Source: Blautia sp. (lineage in GTDB: Bacteria; Bacillota; Clostridia; Lachnospirales; Lachnospiraceae). From it: a DNA stretch of 23,869 nt. The translations under genes and the position numbers were made by a program. The stretch covers positions 1 to 23,869 of the forward strand of contig JAUUSJ010000054.1 in the NCBI GenBank assembly GCA_030841965.1, in the 5' to 3' direction. Shown here piece after piece: positions 7,449 to 16,668 of the stretch; position 1 is the stretch's first letter; each line of letters starts with the position of its first letter. The notes beneath the pieces are model-generated. The model was not told the origin of the DNA and ran no database searches. It saw nothing but the letters and a program-made list of their open reading frames with translations.

Positions 7449-9167
7449 CTATTTATCTTTCCTTTTAAAGAAATTCATAGCCTTCTTCACTTCCTGTTTC
7501 GCTTTAGATGCCAACGGACGATTACTTTCATAAAACTCATGCTGATATTTCGCATCAGTATCTTTATGCGTAAATACTTCAAAAACAATAGGTTTTTCAG
7601 AATCTGTTGAAACAAACCTAGCTAAGTTATCATCAAACTCCTGCTTATTCGTAGCCGACAAATATTCAAATCCCTGTGAAATGCACCATCCCTCTGCCTT
7701 GGCGAAATGTTCAGCCGCAACATTCTCATTCAAAGTAGGGAACTGGTCAATACCTTGGTTAAAATGGAATAATGCAGCTCCTTCATTATTGAACACCATA
7801 ATTCTCACATTTTTTCCAACATACCTATTCCATAGTGCATTCATATCATAAAAGAAAGATAAATCTCCTATCAAAAGAAATGATAGTTTATCCGTAGCTA
7901 CGGATTGTCCAATAAAGGTAGACATACTACCATCTATACCATTTACACCACGATTACAAAATACATGTATGCTTGGATCAAAATCAAAGAATTGAGCAAT
8001 ACGAATGGTCGTACTATTCCCCAAATTCAATATAGAATTTGTTGGTAACGCCTTCAGTACTTCAGAACATGCATATAGATTACTGTACTCAAACTTTGGC
8101 ACACGAAAATGATCTTCATTATTTTTCCACGCTTTGTAATATGTATGATCCACATTCTGAATTCCATGTTTCAGCATTAAGTTTAAAAACTCTTTTGTTG
8201 TAAACTCAAATATTTTACTTAATTTTCTAAAAGGATCAGCAACCTTTCCATCCTCACACACACGCCAATGTTCAAAAGGTGTTGTCTCTACCTTCAGGTT
8301 AAACTTATATTGAGATGCGCTATTTCCATTCAGTGTTATCACAATATCTGGTACTAATGCACTCAATCCGTACTGCGTGCGACTAGTTTTAATACTATAC
8401 TTGCAGTTATTATTTGATAATGTATCAACGGATAATACGCAATTATATCGTTCAGAAACCGCTTCAAACAACTTAATTTCATCCGTATCAAAAGATATAT
8501 CCTGTCCACAAATAAACAAAATTTTTTTCTTTATAGCATCTTTAAATATTGCAGCAACTTCATTTTCATCTCCATGATTATCATATCTCTTAATTATACG
8601 AACATCTGGCAATACATCTGTAGTAAAGTCCGCACCTATACCCAACATTCCCTGACCAATGGGAACATTAATATGTACAGGACCAACACCATGATGATCC
8701 ATTTCAAGAAATACCTCATTTAGGATTCTTGTACAATACCACTCGTCTACAGCATCTTTAATAATAGGTAAAGAAACAGAATATTTTGTGACAGTTTTAA
8801 ATATACTCAGTTGATCAATCATCTGATCTTCCATCTGATTTAAATAGTACGGAACTTTATCGCCAGTAATTACAACTAACGGCATCTCTCTACGATATCC
8901 TTCCGTTACGCCAGAAAGATAGTTACTTGCCGCAGTACCAGATGTACACAGAATAGCTACTGGCTTTTGTAACTGCTGAATTAATCCAAGTGCAAAAAAT
9001 GCAGCACTACGTTCATCCGTAATACAATAAGTTTCAAAAAATGTATCTTCCTCCAGAGAACGAACAATTGCATTATGACTATTTCCAGGAGAGATAACAA
9101 CTGTATTGATGCCTCTCCTTTTCATCATGGAAACCAGAAATTGAATACTCTTAATATTTGTATACAT
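7449..9167 (-). CDS. MenD-like thiamine-diphosphate enzyme within the polysaccharide operon
   Basis: The protein has 572 residues, close to MenD length. MenD-family landmarks are clear: ISPGNSH (25-31), the ThDP-activating Glu in TDERSAAFFALGL (E52), CTSGTAASNYL (74-84), GNSTTIR (383-389), NRGVNGIDG (405-413) and the diphosphate-binding GDLSFFYDMNAL (from 434). Compared from memory with E. coli MenD, the Ser/Arg of NSLVVR and the Arg of SNRG are kept. The Arg of PGSRS is Ser, TADRP is TGDKV, and the KR pair is absent. Those losses suggest that the isochorismate side of the pocket has changed. No other men gene is nearby. It overlaps the flippase stop by 1 nt, with AGGAGG 9 nt before the ATG. 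It more likely makes or decorates a sugar than menaquinone; that is inference. Confidence 0.8.
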   Translation of the reverse strand: MYTNIKSIQFLVSMMKRRGINTVVISPGNSHNAIVRSLEEDTFFETYCITDERSAAFFALGLIQQLQKPVAILCTSGTAASNYLSGVTEGYRREMPLVVITGDKVPYYLNQMEDQMIDQLSIFKTVTKYSVSLPIIKDAVDEWYCTRILNEVFLEMDHHGVGPVHINVPIGQGMLGIGADFTTDVLPDVRIIKRYDNHGDENEVAAIFKDAIKKKILFICGQDISFDTDEIKLFEAVSERYNCVLSVDTLSNNNCKYSIKTSRTQYGLSALVPDIVITLNGNSASQYKFNLKVETTPFEHWRVCEDGKVADPFRKLSKIFEFTTKEFLNLMLKHGIQNVDHTYYKAWKNNEDHFRVPKFEYSNLYACSEVLKALPTNSILNLGNSTTIRIAQFFDFDPSIHVFCNRGVNGIDGSMSTFIGQSVATDKLSFLLIGDLSFFYDMNALWNRYVGKNVRIMVFNNEGAALFHFNQGIDQFPTLNENVAAEHFAKAEGWCISQGFEYLSATNKQEFDDNLARFVSTDSEKPIVFEVFTHKDTDAKYQHEFYESNRPLASKAKQEVKKAMNFFKRKDK

Positions 9168-10693
9168 CAACTTTTTCCTCCTCTTATAATCTTGTGAACT
9201 ATATTTAATATTAATTTTTTTTCATCATTATTCATTGCCAGATTCCATATAAACAATACGAAAACAATTGTATAGAGCACTGCTCCTATTCCTACATATA
9301 TCACATTTTTTAATACTACAAATTTTTCCAAAATAATACTCAAAATGCAAGGTATAATTAATGCTGGAATAAACTGAGCAATCGATTTCCAAAAACAAAA
9401 CATATTCAATCCAAGTCCCTTTTGATAGTAATAGTTCATAAAAATCCAAGTACCCGCAATAAGAGAAATTGCTGTTCCTAACGCCGCACCAGATGTGCCC
9501 CAAATTCGAATACAAGGTATACTAATAAAAATATTTGCAACAGCAACTATAGTATAAACAATAGAGCGAATTTGATGTTTATTCTTTGCCCTTTGAATCT
9601 CTATACCTACATTTTGAATTAATGATACACTCGATGCCAACATTAGTATCAACGCAATTCTATATGACTCATCATAGCCTGCACCTGCCCAAATTGCAAT
9701 AAAGCTCTTACCAAATCCCACAAATCCCAAGATAATCAAAGCTATTAACATAAATTGAACTCTGCCGACACGGATCATCAAATCCGTCAGTTGTTTATCA
9801 TTATCACCCTCTGCAACAAGAAAATTAATTTTAGGTATAAATACACCTGAGATTGCTGTCGATACCTGCGAGTACATATTATAGAGATTATCCGCCACAC
9901 TATATACAGCAACTGCTACAGTACTCATATATCTTCCTAACAAAAATTTATCTATTGTATGGTTAATTTGCGTAAATATCATGTTCAAGAAAATAAAGAA
10001 AGTAAATGTACTCATTTCCTTAAGCAAACCAAAGCGAAATCCACTGAAAATGAATTCTGTATGTAGTTTTCTTTTTGTAAAAAGAACATTGATTATTAAT
10101 TTGATGATTGTCAAGGATGTTGACACACAAACCATTCCAACAGAACCGTATCCCATTATTAATATTGGCAATGTAATACATGGATTTAAAATAGCCTGTG
10201 CTATGTTAATCGATCTTTGAAATATAAATTGTTCCTTTGCTGTTATTGTACAGTCAATGGCACTGTTTGGAAAACTCAATGCCATATTAAGCACCATAAA
10301 AGCCATCAAAATCTTTGCCTTTCCAACTTCAGCCTCTGTAAGTCCATTACCTAGAAGCACACCAGCATTTAAAACTAAAACTATACCTGCAAGCATACAA
10401 ATTACAGAAAATCCCAAGAATATTGTCAAAAACATACCATTAAGCCGAGCAACTTCTTCATTATTATTTTCAACTTTATATCTCGAATGGAATCGCATAT
10501 ATGAACTTCCAAATCCTAAACTCAAGAGGCTCAAGTAAGAAACCACCGAATATGACAATTGATAAAGACCATATTCGCTCTGCCCCAATAATCGAAGCAT
10601 AACAGGTGTATAAATCAAGCCTGATAACACCTGTACAATTTGTGTCGTATAGGAAAGAAGTACACCCATTTTTCGTTGCTGTGAATTATTCAT
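9167..10693 (-). CDS. Wzx-type polysaccharide flippase
   Basis: About 508 residues make up around a dozen or more hydrophobic helices spread along the whole chain, in the style of the MATE/MOP flippases (Polysacc_synt families). It would flip the undecaprenyl-linked repeat unit across the cytoplasmic membrane for Wzy polymerisation. The N-terminus, MGVLLSYTTQIVQVLSGLIY, with GQSEYGLYQLSYS soon after, is typical of Wzx proteins. I chose ATG 10693, with GGAGG about 8 nt upstream, over an in-frame start at 10747. The chosen start overlaps the stop of the pyruvyl transferase gene by 8 nt. Its downstream neighbour, the MenD-like gene, starts at the stop codon. Confidence 0.9.
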   Translation of the reverse strand: MNNSQQRKMGVLLSYTTQIVQVLSGLIYTPVMLRLLGQSEYGLYQLSYSVVSYLSLLSLGFGSSYMRFHSRYKVENNNEEVARLNGMFLTIFLGFSVICMLAGIVLVLNAGVLLGNGLTEAEVGKAKILMAFMVLNMALSFPNSAIDCTITAKEQFIFQRSINIAQAILNPCITLPILIMGYGSVGMVCVSTSLTIIKLIINVLFTKRKLHTEFIFSGFRFGLLKEMSTFTFFIFLNMIFTQINHTIDKFLLGRYMSTVAVAVYSVADNLYNMYSQVSTAISGVFIPKINFLVAEGDNDKQLTDLMIRVGRVQFMLIALIILGFVGFGKSFIAIWAGAGYDESYRIALILMLASSVSLIQNVGIEIQRAKNKHQIRSIVYTIVAVANIFISIPCIRIWGTSGAALGTAISLIAGTWIFMNYYYQKGLGLNMFCFWKSIAQFIPALIIPCILSIILEKFVVLKNVIYVGIGAVLYTIVFVLFIWNLAMNNDEKKLILNIVHKIIRGGKS

Positions 10694-11777
10694 CGCACTT
10701 TTCCTCCATTGATTTATGTAGAAAATCATACGCCTTTCTTTTTTCATTTTTTAATATCTGATAACACTCTTTGTAATTAACATTCAATGAATTTTCGTTA
10801 ATTCCCGTAAATGCCATATCACTTAAGCAGAATTTTTTTAACAAAGTTGTAATGCGAGTCCCCATTCCTTTCTGACCATTTCTCTCATATACTACAAATG
10901 GTTTCCCAAAGATAATTGAAAATACAACTGCATGAAACGAATCCGTCACAATCAATTCTGCATGTTCAATTAAATAGATAAACTCCCCTGGATCTGTACA
11001 ATACAGTTCAGGAAAATCTTTATCCAATAAAATCATCCTACTGAGTTGCTTGTCTCGTGCGAACTCTAATATCTCATTTTCTTCAGATTTATTTTTTCCA
11101 CCCAAAAAATACTCCAAAATATATGAGGAATTTATGTCAACATTTTTAGGTTTCTTCTTAACCTTAATCCAGTCTTCTTTAGTAAGAAGCATTGTCGGAT
11201 CAACAATAACCTCTGCAGTCCGACCAGTAAGCTCATATATTAATTCTGCTCCACTTTCTTCCCGAACAGACAGATATTTAAACCCACATAATCCTTGTAT
11301 ATAGGAGTTTTTTTTGTTTTCAGACACATGCATTGTACCAAAGCTAGGAGAAAAAGCAATCCTCTGTTCAGGTGCTGCAAAGTCAAGGAACTCTGTTCCA
11401 TATCCATAATCTATGTCAGAATTCCATATTTGATCACTACCTACGGAAAAATAGGCATACCTGTTTCTTAATATTGTAGTGTTCCATATCGGGAATGATT
11501 TGATGAATACTCCATTTTCTAAATTAAATCTTTCAAATCTGCGAATTCTCTCTATCGTCAATGAATCTGTTTTCTTTAATCTATTTCTCTTCTTAACAGG
11601 TTCTATTGCCATCCTAATAGCCCTAGGGATATATTTAATGTTCCCCTTTCGCTGATTCAGCAATAATGTATCTGCTTCAAAGCCCAATCTTTCATACACC
11701 TTGGTTACAGCATAATTCTGAAGCCTATTCCCATAATTATTATTATCTACTATAGTGATAATACCTATTTTTTTCAT
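10686..11777 (-). CDS. Polysaccharide pyruvyl transferase family protein
   Basis: The protein has 363 residues. The start KKIGIITIVDNNNYGNRLQNYA and the later motifs, shortened here to NYGNRLQNYA (about 14-23), SVGSDQIWNS (about 112-121), ILEYFLG, and TDSFHAVVFSIIFGKPFVV (about 279-297), are the classic blocks of family PF04230. Members transfer pyruvate from phosphoenolpyruvate to form ketals on capsule sugars, and some clade members do other GT-B chemistry. The ATG at 11777 has GAGG 8 nt upstream; the TTG at 11795 in the same frame is weaker. It lies between GT2 and flippase genes with short spacings. Pyruvylation of the capsule is the likely role. Confidence 0.85.
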   Translation of the reverse strand: MKKIGIITIVDNNNYGNRLQNYAVTKVYERLGFEADTLLLNQRKGNIKYIPRAIRMAIEPVKKRNRLKKTDSLTIERIRRFERFNLENGVFIKSFPIWNTTILRNRYAYFSVGSDQIWNSDIDYGYGTEFLDFAAPEQRIAFSPSFGTMHVSENKKNSYIQGLCGFKYLSVREESGAELIYELTGRTAEVIVDPTMLLTKEDWIKVKKKPKNVDINSSYILEYFLGGKNKSEENEILEFARDKQLSRMILLDKDFPELYCTDPGEFIYLIEHAELIVTDSFHAVVFSIIFGKPFVVYERNGQKGMGTRITTLLKKFCLSDMAFTGINENSLNVNYKECYQILKNEKRKAYDFLHKSMEEKCDE

Positions 11778-11795
11778 TATAATTACCTCATACAA

Positions 11796-12806
11796 TCAAC
11801 TATTTCTACTTATTTGCTCTTGTATTTTCCTCATTATCTTATTTACAAAAATCTTATATCTACGAAATCTTATCCAGTTATCATAATCTGAAACATACTG
11901 CTTAAAATCCTCCGTAGGCAAGGATATTTGTTCTTCAAGCAACTGACACTTCTTAAAAAACTCCTCAAATCCATCAATATTTGATGGTTTATATCCATGC
12001 CAAATAATCTGATCAACAATTCCTACTGCACAATTTGAAATATGTTCATCAATCGCATTCCAAAACTCTTTGCTATATTTAAAATTATCCTTTTTCAGCA
12101 TCTCTGCCATTTCTATTACAGTATCCAAGGGTTCAAATATGGACGACTTAATTCCACTATGCATTATACTACCAGGTGTAATTCGATAATTATAGTATTG
12201 ATTATAAGTTTTAACCACTTTTTTGCATCGGATAAGGAGCTGATCACAGAAAGCAGCATCTTCAGCAACTGTTCTTTTAGGGAAAAAAATATTTTCGCAC
12301 AATTCTTTTCGAATTAGTTTTCCCCAGCATACTTTATAAAGGTATGGCACACCATATACAAAAGAACGAAAGAATATTTCCTCTTTGTTGTCCAAAATGT
12401 ATATTTTATTTTCATACGGATTTCTATTGATTCTATCATTTTTGCACTGGACAAAATCGCATTCTACAATATCAGCGTCTTCACGTTTTGCAATTTCAAG
12501 AAGCTCCCCAATCATATTTGCTTCAATCCAATCATCAGAATCAACGAACATAATAAACTCACCTGTCGATTTCTGTAGCCCTGTATTTCTCGCAGATGCA
12601 ACTCCCCCATTCTTTTTATGAATAACACTAATCCTTGAATCACTCTTGCAATACTCCTCGCATTTACTTGCTGATTGATCTGTTGAGCCGTCATCCACCA
12701 ATATTACTTCTATATTCTGATAAGTTTGAGAAATAATACTATTTACACACATATCAATATGTTTTTCAGCCTGAAAGACTGGAACAATTACACTTACTAA
12801 CTCCAT
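11796..12806 (-). CDS. GT2-family glycosyltransferase (GT-A fold)
   Basis: The 336-residue protein opens with VSVIVPVFQAEKHIDMCVNS and ILVDDGSTDQS (about 35-45), and has GVASARNTGL and the metal-binding FVDSDDW (about 91-97). These are the standard motifs of family 2 inverting glycosyltransferases of capsule loci. The donor and linkage cannot be predicted. The C-terminal ~100 residues have no catalytic motifs and probably bind acceptor or membrane. GGAGAAG precedes the ATG. It sits between the GT-D-like gene and the pyruvyl transferase, whose TTG alternative start touches its stop. Confidence 0.9.
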   Translation of the reverse strand: MELVSVIVPVFQAEKHIDMCVNSIISQTYQNIEVILVDDGSTDQSASKCEEYCKSDSRISVIHKKNGGVASARNTGLQKSTGEFIMFVDSDDWIEANMIGELLEIAKREDADIVECDFVQCKNDRINRNPYENKIYILDNKEEIFFRSFVYGVPYLYKVCWGKLIRKELCENIFFPKRTVAEDAAFCDQLLIRCKKVVKTYNQYYNYRITPGSIMHSGIKSSIFEPLDTVIEMAEMLKKDNFKYSKEFWNAIDEHISNCAVGIVDQIIWHGYKPSNIDGFEEFFKKCQLLEEQISLPTEDFKQYVSDYDNWIRFRRYKIFVNKIMRKIQEQISRNS

Positions 12807-12833
12807 TTTACTTCTCCATTTTGAAAAAAATAT

Positions 12834-13796
12834 TTACCAGTAACATCCACCTTCTACTTTTGAAGCCTGTTTCGGCTTATCTTCATCAGAAGGGTATACC
12901 CAAGCATCATTGAAGAATTTCTGCACATAGGAAAAGGCCTCATTCTCCTCCCAACGTTTTCCCTTTATTCCGAATAGAATCTGTGTTGATCCCCCCAAGT
13001 GAATTGCCTGTTTACCACTTTTCTTTAGTTTCGCAGCTAAAGGAAACCCATACGCACCACAGCCAATAATAGCCACGTCAAAATCAATTTTCATTGCTTC
13101 CATATACATCCAATCCAACGCATCAAACCAAGTTGAAAAACGATTATCTTTCTCCCCAGCTACAGTTTGAACTGCTTTTAGAATCTTAAGTTCAAACTTC
13201 GGCAAGATATCAGTACCCGGAAAAATTTGTTCACGCTTTGCATACTGCTTCCTAATTGTCTCCGCAAACGGATGAATAATAAGCACCTTTTTCCCTTCTA
13301 AAGCTGCTGTCCATGGGTAAACGGGATTTTTCCAAGGTTCCAGATCAAAAATTCTAGTAATTTGTACATCAGATGGCATATATTTCTTAATATAATACTC
13401 CTCAAATTTGGGACTCGAAATTCCAATCAAATCGATCTGACTGCAACCATCCTTAATACATTGATTAAACTTATCTCCCAAGATTATATCTGTGGGAAAA
13501 AATCCTGACCACAAGCTTAACTGATTAAGCGCCTTTTGTTGCTTTGACTTCACGTCAAACTCAAACATCCCCATACTAAATAATTCATTTGCACCAAGCC
13601 TTGCAGCACAAAATGGTGCACTTTCCCGAAGTTTTTGAGTGAGTAGTTCATTTGTTTCATTTGTGCTGAGAATTTCCTTTCCAACGTATCTCTTCAACTT
13701 GTCTACATACACTCCTCCACCACCAGCTTTTTCGACCATTTTTTTCAAATACTTATCCTGAAGAAAAATATATGCTAATTCTAAAATATGTTTCAT
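12834..13796 (-). CDS. Unrecognised polysaccharide-locus protein, GT-D-like in pattern
   Basis: This 320-residue soluble protein has no family I can name with confidence. It has an ARLGANELFSMGMFEFD block (about 61-77) and an FDLEPWKNPVYPWTAALEGK block (about 145-164). A glycine-rich IIGCGAYGFPLAAKLKKSGK segment (about 244-263) is followed by HLGGSTQILFGIKGKRW. The order (an early acidic motif, a central nucleotide-binding-like block and a late Gly-rich loop) recalls the DUF1792/GT-D glycosyltransferases, but the canonical DGE is ANEL here. GGAGG lies about 9 nt before the ATG. A decayed homologue lies immediately upstream (13850-14541). A role in adding or modifying a sugar is inferred from position only. 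Confidence 0.65.
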   Translation of the reverse strand: MKHILELAYIFLQDKYLKKMVEKAGGGGVYVDKLKRYVGKEILSTNETNELLTQKLRESAPFCAARLGANELFSMGMFEFDVKSKQQKALNQLSLWSGFFPTDIILGDKFNQCIKDGCSQIDLIGISSPKFEEYYIKKYMPSDVQITRIFDLEPWKNPVYPWTAALEGKKVLIIHPFAETIRKQYAKREQIFPGTDILPKFELKILKAVQTVAGEKDNRFSTWFDALDWMYMEAMKIDFDVAIIGCGAYGFPLAAKLKKSGKQAIHLGGSTQILFGIKGKRWEENEAFSYVQKFFNDAWVYPSDEDKPKQASKVEGGCYW

Positions 13797-13849
13797 AATG
13801 TAACGTCCTCCATTATTTCTAATTGTATTAAATACTTTTTAATATATAC

Positions 13850-14541
13850 CAATCAGTATATACACCATATCTAATAATCATCACATCAAAATTAATTTTT
13901 ATTGTTTTCATCCATTCCAATACATCGAATCACGTTTCAAAACGCTCATCTTTTTCTCCGACCACTGTCTAAACGACTCTTAATGTTTTCAATTCAAACT
14001 CTGGTAAAATATCTGTTCCCAAAAAGATTTCTTTTCGTCTCTTATACTGTCTTTCAATGGTTTTATCGAACAGATATATATAACAAGGACTTTTTCCCTT
14101 TAATGCTGCTGACCACAGATTTTCTGGTGCACTCCACGGTTCTAAATCTAAAAAATACGTTGTATTAAGATTTTTATTACCATATTTTTCAAGATAATAA
14201 TTCTTAAAAGGAAACATCCAAATCCCCATTACATTTGCTATCGGTATACATACATTCTATAGGTGGAAAAATCAAAAACACATCTGCATTTGAGAAAGTG
14301 CTTTATTATATTTTGTTTTCAATTTAAAATCCAATGTATGTACATCAAAAAGCTCTGTTGCGCCAAAGCACCCCGCAAGCAATGGCTTCCCAGATGACAT
14401 AACAGAATACAGTAAAGAATTAATTTTTTTACTTGATAAAACTCTTCTATTTCCTACTATTCTTTTTCTTTCAATATACATTCGAATATTCTTCGACTGA
14501 ACTTTCCTTTCTCTTATCTTTGAAAGACAGTAATTTTTCAA
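13850..14541 (-). pseudogene. Decayed paralogue of the downstream GT-D-like gene
   Basis: Fragments in order match the intact 320-aa protein. LLAGCFGATELFDVHTLDF matches the ARLGANELFSMGMFEF block, FLDLEPWSAPENLWSAALKGK the FDLEPW block, RRKEIFLGTDILPEFELKTL the REQIFPGTDILPKFELK block, and GEKDERFET, a stop, then FDVLEWM the GEKDNRFSTWFDALDWM block. Lesions include a TGA after MQMCF (about 14271), a frame change before 14229, a TAG after TLRVV (about 13969) and a TGA in the FET/FDV segment. The tail is lost before the glycine-rich loop. The copy lies 16 nt after the Wzy gene, in the normal operon slot. Divergence is too high for a very recent duplication. Confidence 0.85.
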
Positions 14542-14557
14542 AAATATAACCTTTTTT

Positions 14558-15850
14558 TCATTTTCTTACCTCTTTAAATAGAAATCTAACATAAATCAAA
14601 GCAACACCAGCTCCTAATACAACACCACACGACCATGTAAAATCATAACCATACATATACGTTGCAACACATATGATAAATTCTGGAATATACAACATTT
14701 TTTCTTTTACTGCCTTGTAAAATATATTTATCATTAGACAAATTAACATTGCGATTCCCAAATACCCTGTTCTTGCTAAGAATCTTATATATCCACTATG
14801 AGGAGATGTTGTCCAGCCAATCGACCTGCCATATCCATATCCAAAAGGTCTTCCAATTATTTTAGCTATTCCCGTCAAGTCATCTCTAACTGCATCCCAT
14901 ACATCAACTCGAGTGCTTGCAGTAGTATTTTCCAAAGATCCTCCTGTTATCAAATTCACAAAAACTCCAAAGGAATCTTTAATATTATTTATAATATCAC
15001 CTTGGCTAAATAACACTATCATCAAGCCCAATATAAAAATGCCTAATACTTCAAAAAAGAGCCTTGCAGATATTCTTTTATTCTCAAACTCACAAACTAT
15101 AATTACAAGCATTCCTGCAAATAAGGACATCCAAATTGATCTATGTTGAAATAGGATAACTACTAAAACAAACAGCAACGCCTTTATTCCTATGATATTC
15201 CTAGTTTTAATATCCTTTCGAACCAAGTATAAAGCGTAAAGTGCAATACAAATAACTTCATAAGGCTGTATAAACCTCATTGTTGAGCCCCCATCACTTA
15301 ATGTAGCATTATATTGTGAAAGTAATGGGTGAAATCCAAATATAATATCCATTCCCCATAAAATAACGCTTATTAAAACAATGGTGTTCATTGTCTTATC
15401 AATCCAATTTATATATTTTGAAATATATTCAGTTCTAAAAAGCCTTGTTGAAAACAAAATACTAAAAAGAAACAGAAATATACTTCGTATGTCTCCCATC
15501 CATTGTGCAGTTATTCCAAATTGTATTGCCCCCAATAAAGCAGAACTTAACAATAGAACTGTCATAACTGATATAAATAAATTAAATGATGAACATTTAA
15601 TTTTTGAGTTTTTACAAATATCAAATATTAGCAAACCAGCAAAAATAAGCAATAAAGTATCACTCCATTGATAAGAGATGCCAAAAGCATTAGCCAACTC
15701 AATTGGTTTTCCCGCCATAAAAATATCAATCAAAACCGTTCCAAGATAATATATAACACATATTGGAACAATATATTCTTTTCTATTATTCACCTTAATA
15801 ATAACCAACAAAGTTATAATTAGGGCAAGCACCATCCTTATATATCCCAT
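14558..15850 (-). CDS. Wzy-type polysaccharide polymerase
   Basis: The 430-residue protein consists almost entirely of hydrophobic helices, with a longer hydrophilic loop around residues 280-350 that includes TRVDVWDAVRDDL and SPHSGYIRFLARTGYLGIA. The final HSGY...GYLG arrangement is typical of O-antigen ligase/polymerase (Wzy_C-like) proteins. It would join repeat units on the outer face of the membrane. The start at 15850 has AAGGA immediately before it and GGGGAG further up; the gap from the GT2 gene is 4 nt. Wzy proteins are poorly conserved, so this rests on topology and context. Confidence 0.85.
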   Translation of the reverse strand: MGYIRMVLALIITLLVIIKVNNRKEYIVPICVIYYLGTVLIDIFMAGKPIELANAFGISYQWSDTLLLIFAGLLIFDICKNSKIKCSSFNLFISVMTVLLLSSALLGAIQFGITAQWMGDIRSIFLFLFSILFSTRLFRTEYISKYINWIDKTMNTIVLISVILWGMDIIFGFHPLLSQYNATLSDGGSTMRFIQPYEVICIALYALYLVRKDIKTRNIIGIKALLFVLVVILFQHRSIWMSLFAGMLVIIVCEFENKRISARLFFEVLGIFILGLMIVLFSQGDIINNIKDSFGVFVNLITGGSLENTTASTRVDVWDAVRDDLTGIAKIIGRPFGYGYGRSIGWTTSPHSGYIRFLARTGYLGIAMLICLMINIFYKAVKEKMLYIPEFIICVATYMYGYDFTWSCGVVLGAGVALIYVRFLFKEVRK

Positions 15851-15854
15851 TTCC

Positions 15855-16667
15855 TTATCTCCCCAATAATATCCTCATATAAGGGATAACTGTATAAACC
15901 ACCGCAGTAAAATAGGAATAGTTTTTCCTTAGGTAGTGAAACCATTCTTTTCTTGGTAAGCCTTTAGGGGATTCTTTTAACTGTAGCCTTTTTCCCCTCG
16001 ATAATGTTATATCTCTCCAGCTACCTTTCGATGGATTATCACAACATATTCCAACATATTCGTGAGATACTTTTATTTCAAAACCTCGTCTCTTTGCAGT
16101 AAATCCATAATCAAAATCCCCCAAAGAATGTGAATACGTTGTATCCATATTGCCAAGTATTTTGAATATATCCCATGGAATCAACACACAATTCGCATTA
16201 AACGTATCGCAACTCTTCCCCTTTATGTCATCTGCCTTAACAATTTCAAAGCTTGGTCTAATCTTAGACGTTTTAACAATTCCTCCATATGAAAGCTTAT
16301 CATCTTTATCACAGGTAGGTCCTACCCATATAACTCCGTCTTCAAGACTTACAAGTCTCTCTATTGATTTATCATAGAAGTCAACATCATCATTAAAAAA
16401 CATACAGTAGTCATATGTTTTTTCTCTTGTTAATGCTTCCTGTATGGCTAATCTCATTCCACCACTATAAAATAATCTTCCATTACCATTGAGCACTGTT
16501 ACCTCCGAAATACTTCTCAGCGCAACTGCTGTTCCATCTGTACTTGCATCATCAACAACGATAAACTCAAAATTGATATCCGAATTTTCTTTAATCAGTT
16601 GAACAATAGCTTTTACCGTTTTATTTTTTCTATTGAAGCATGTCATTAAGCCCAAAACTGTTTTCAT
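15855..16667 (-). CDS. GT2-family glycosyltransferase, rhamnosyltransferase-like
   Basis: The 270-residue protein begins VLGLMTCFNRKNKTVKAI, with FIVVDDASTDGTA (about 35-47), GNGRLFYSGGMRLAIQ (about 61-76) and the metal-binding FFNDDVD (about 90-96). This is the GT-A pattern of rhamnosyltransferase-like GT2 enzymes. A later SLGDFDYGFTAKRRG fits the ED-type acceptor/base region of the family. It starts 2 nt after the preceding GT4 stop, with AAAGGAAAT inside that gene as the ribosome site, so translation is probably coupled. The sugar donor is not predictable. Confidence 0.88.
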   Translation of the reverse strand: MKTVLGLMTCFNRKNKTVKAIVQLIKENSDINFEFIVVDDASTDGTAVALRSISEVTVLNGNGRLFYSGGMRLAIQEALTREKTYDYCMFFNDDVDFYDKSIERLVSLEDGVIWVGPTCDKDDKLSYGGIVKTSKIRPSFEIVKADDIKGKSCDTFNANCVLIPWDIFKILGNMDTTYSHSLGDFDYGFTAKRRGFEIKVSHEYVGICCDNPSKGSWRDITLSRGKRLQLKESPKGLPRKEWFHYLRKNYSYFTAVVYTVIPYMRILLGR

Positions 16668-16668
16668 G

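Noticed and set aside
7449..9167. Calling the ThDP enzyme menD of menaquinone synthesis
   Set aside because: Overall similarity is clear, but key Arg/Lys motifs recalled for the MenD substrate pocket are missing and the context is a capsule operon, so the symbol would mislead.
9228..9515. 95-codon minus-strand frame inside the flippase gene
   Set aside because: It overlaps the flippase in another frame, is Cys- and Tyr-rich, and has no start signal.
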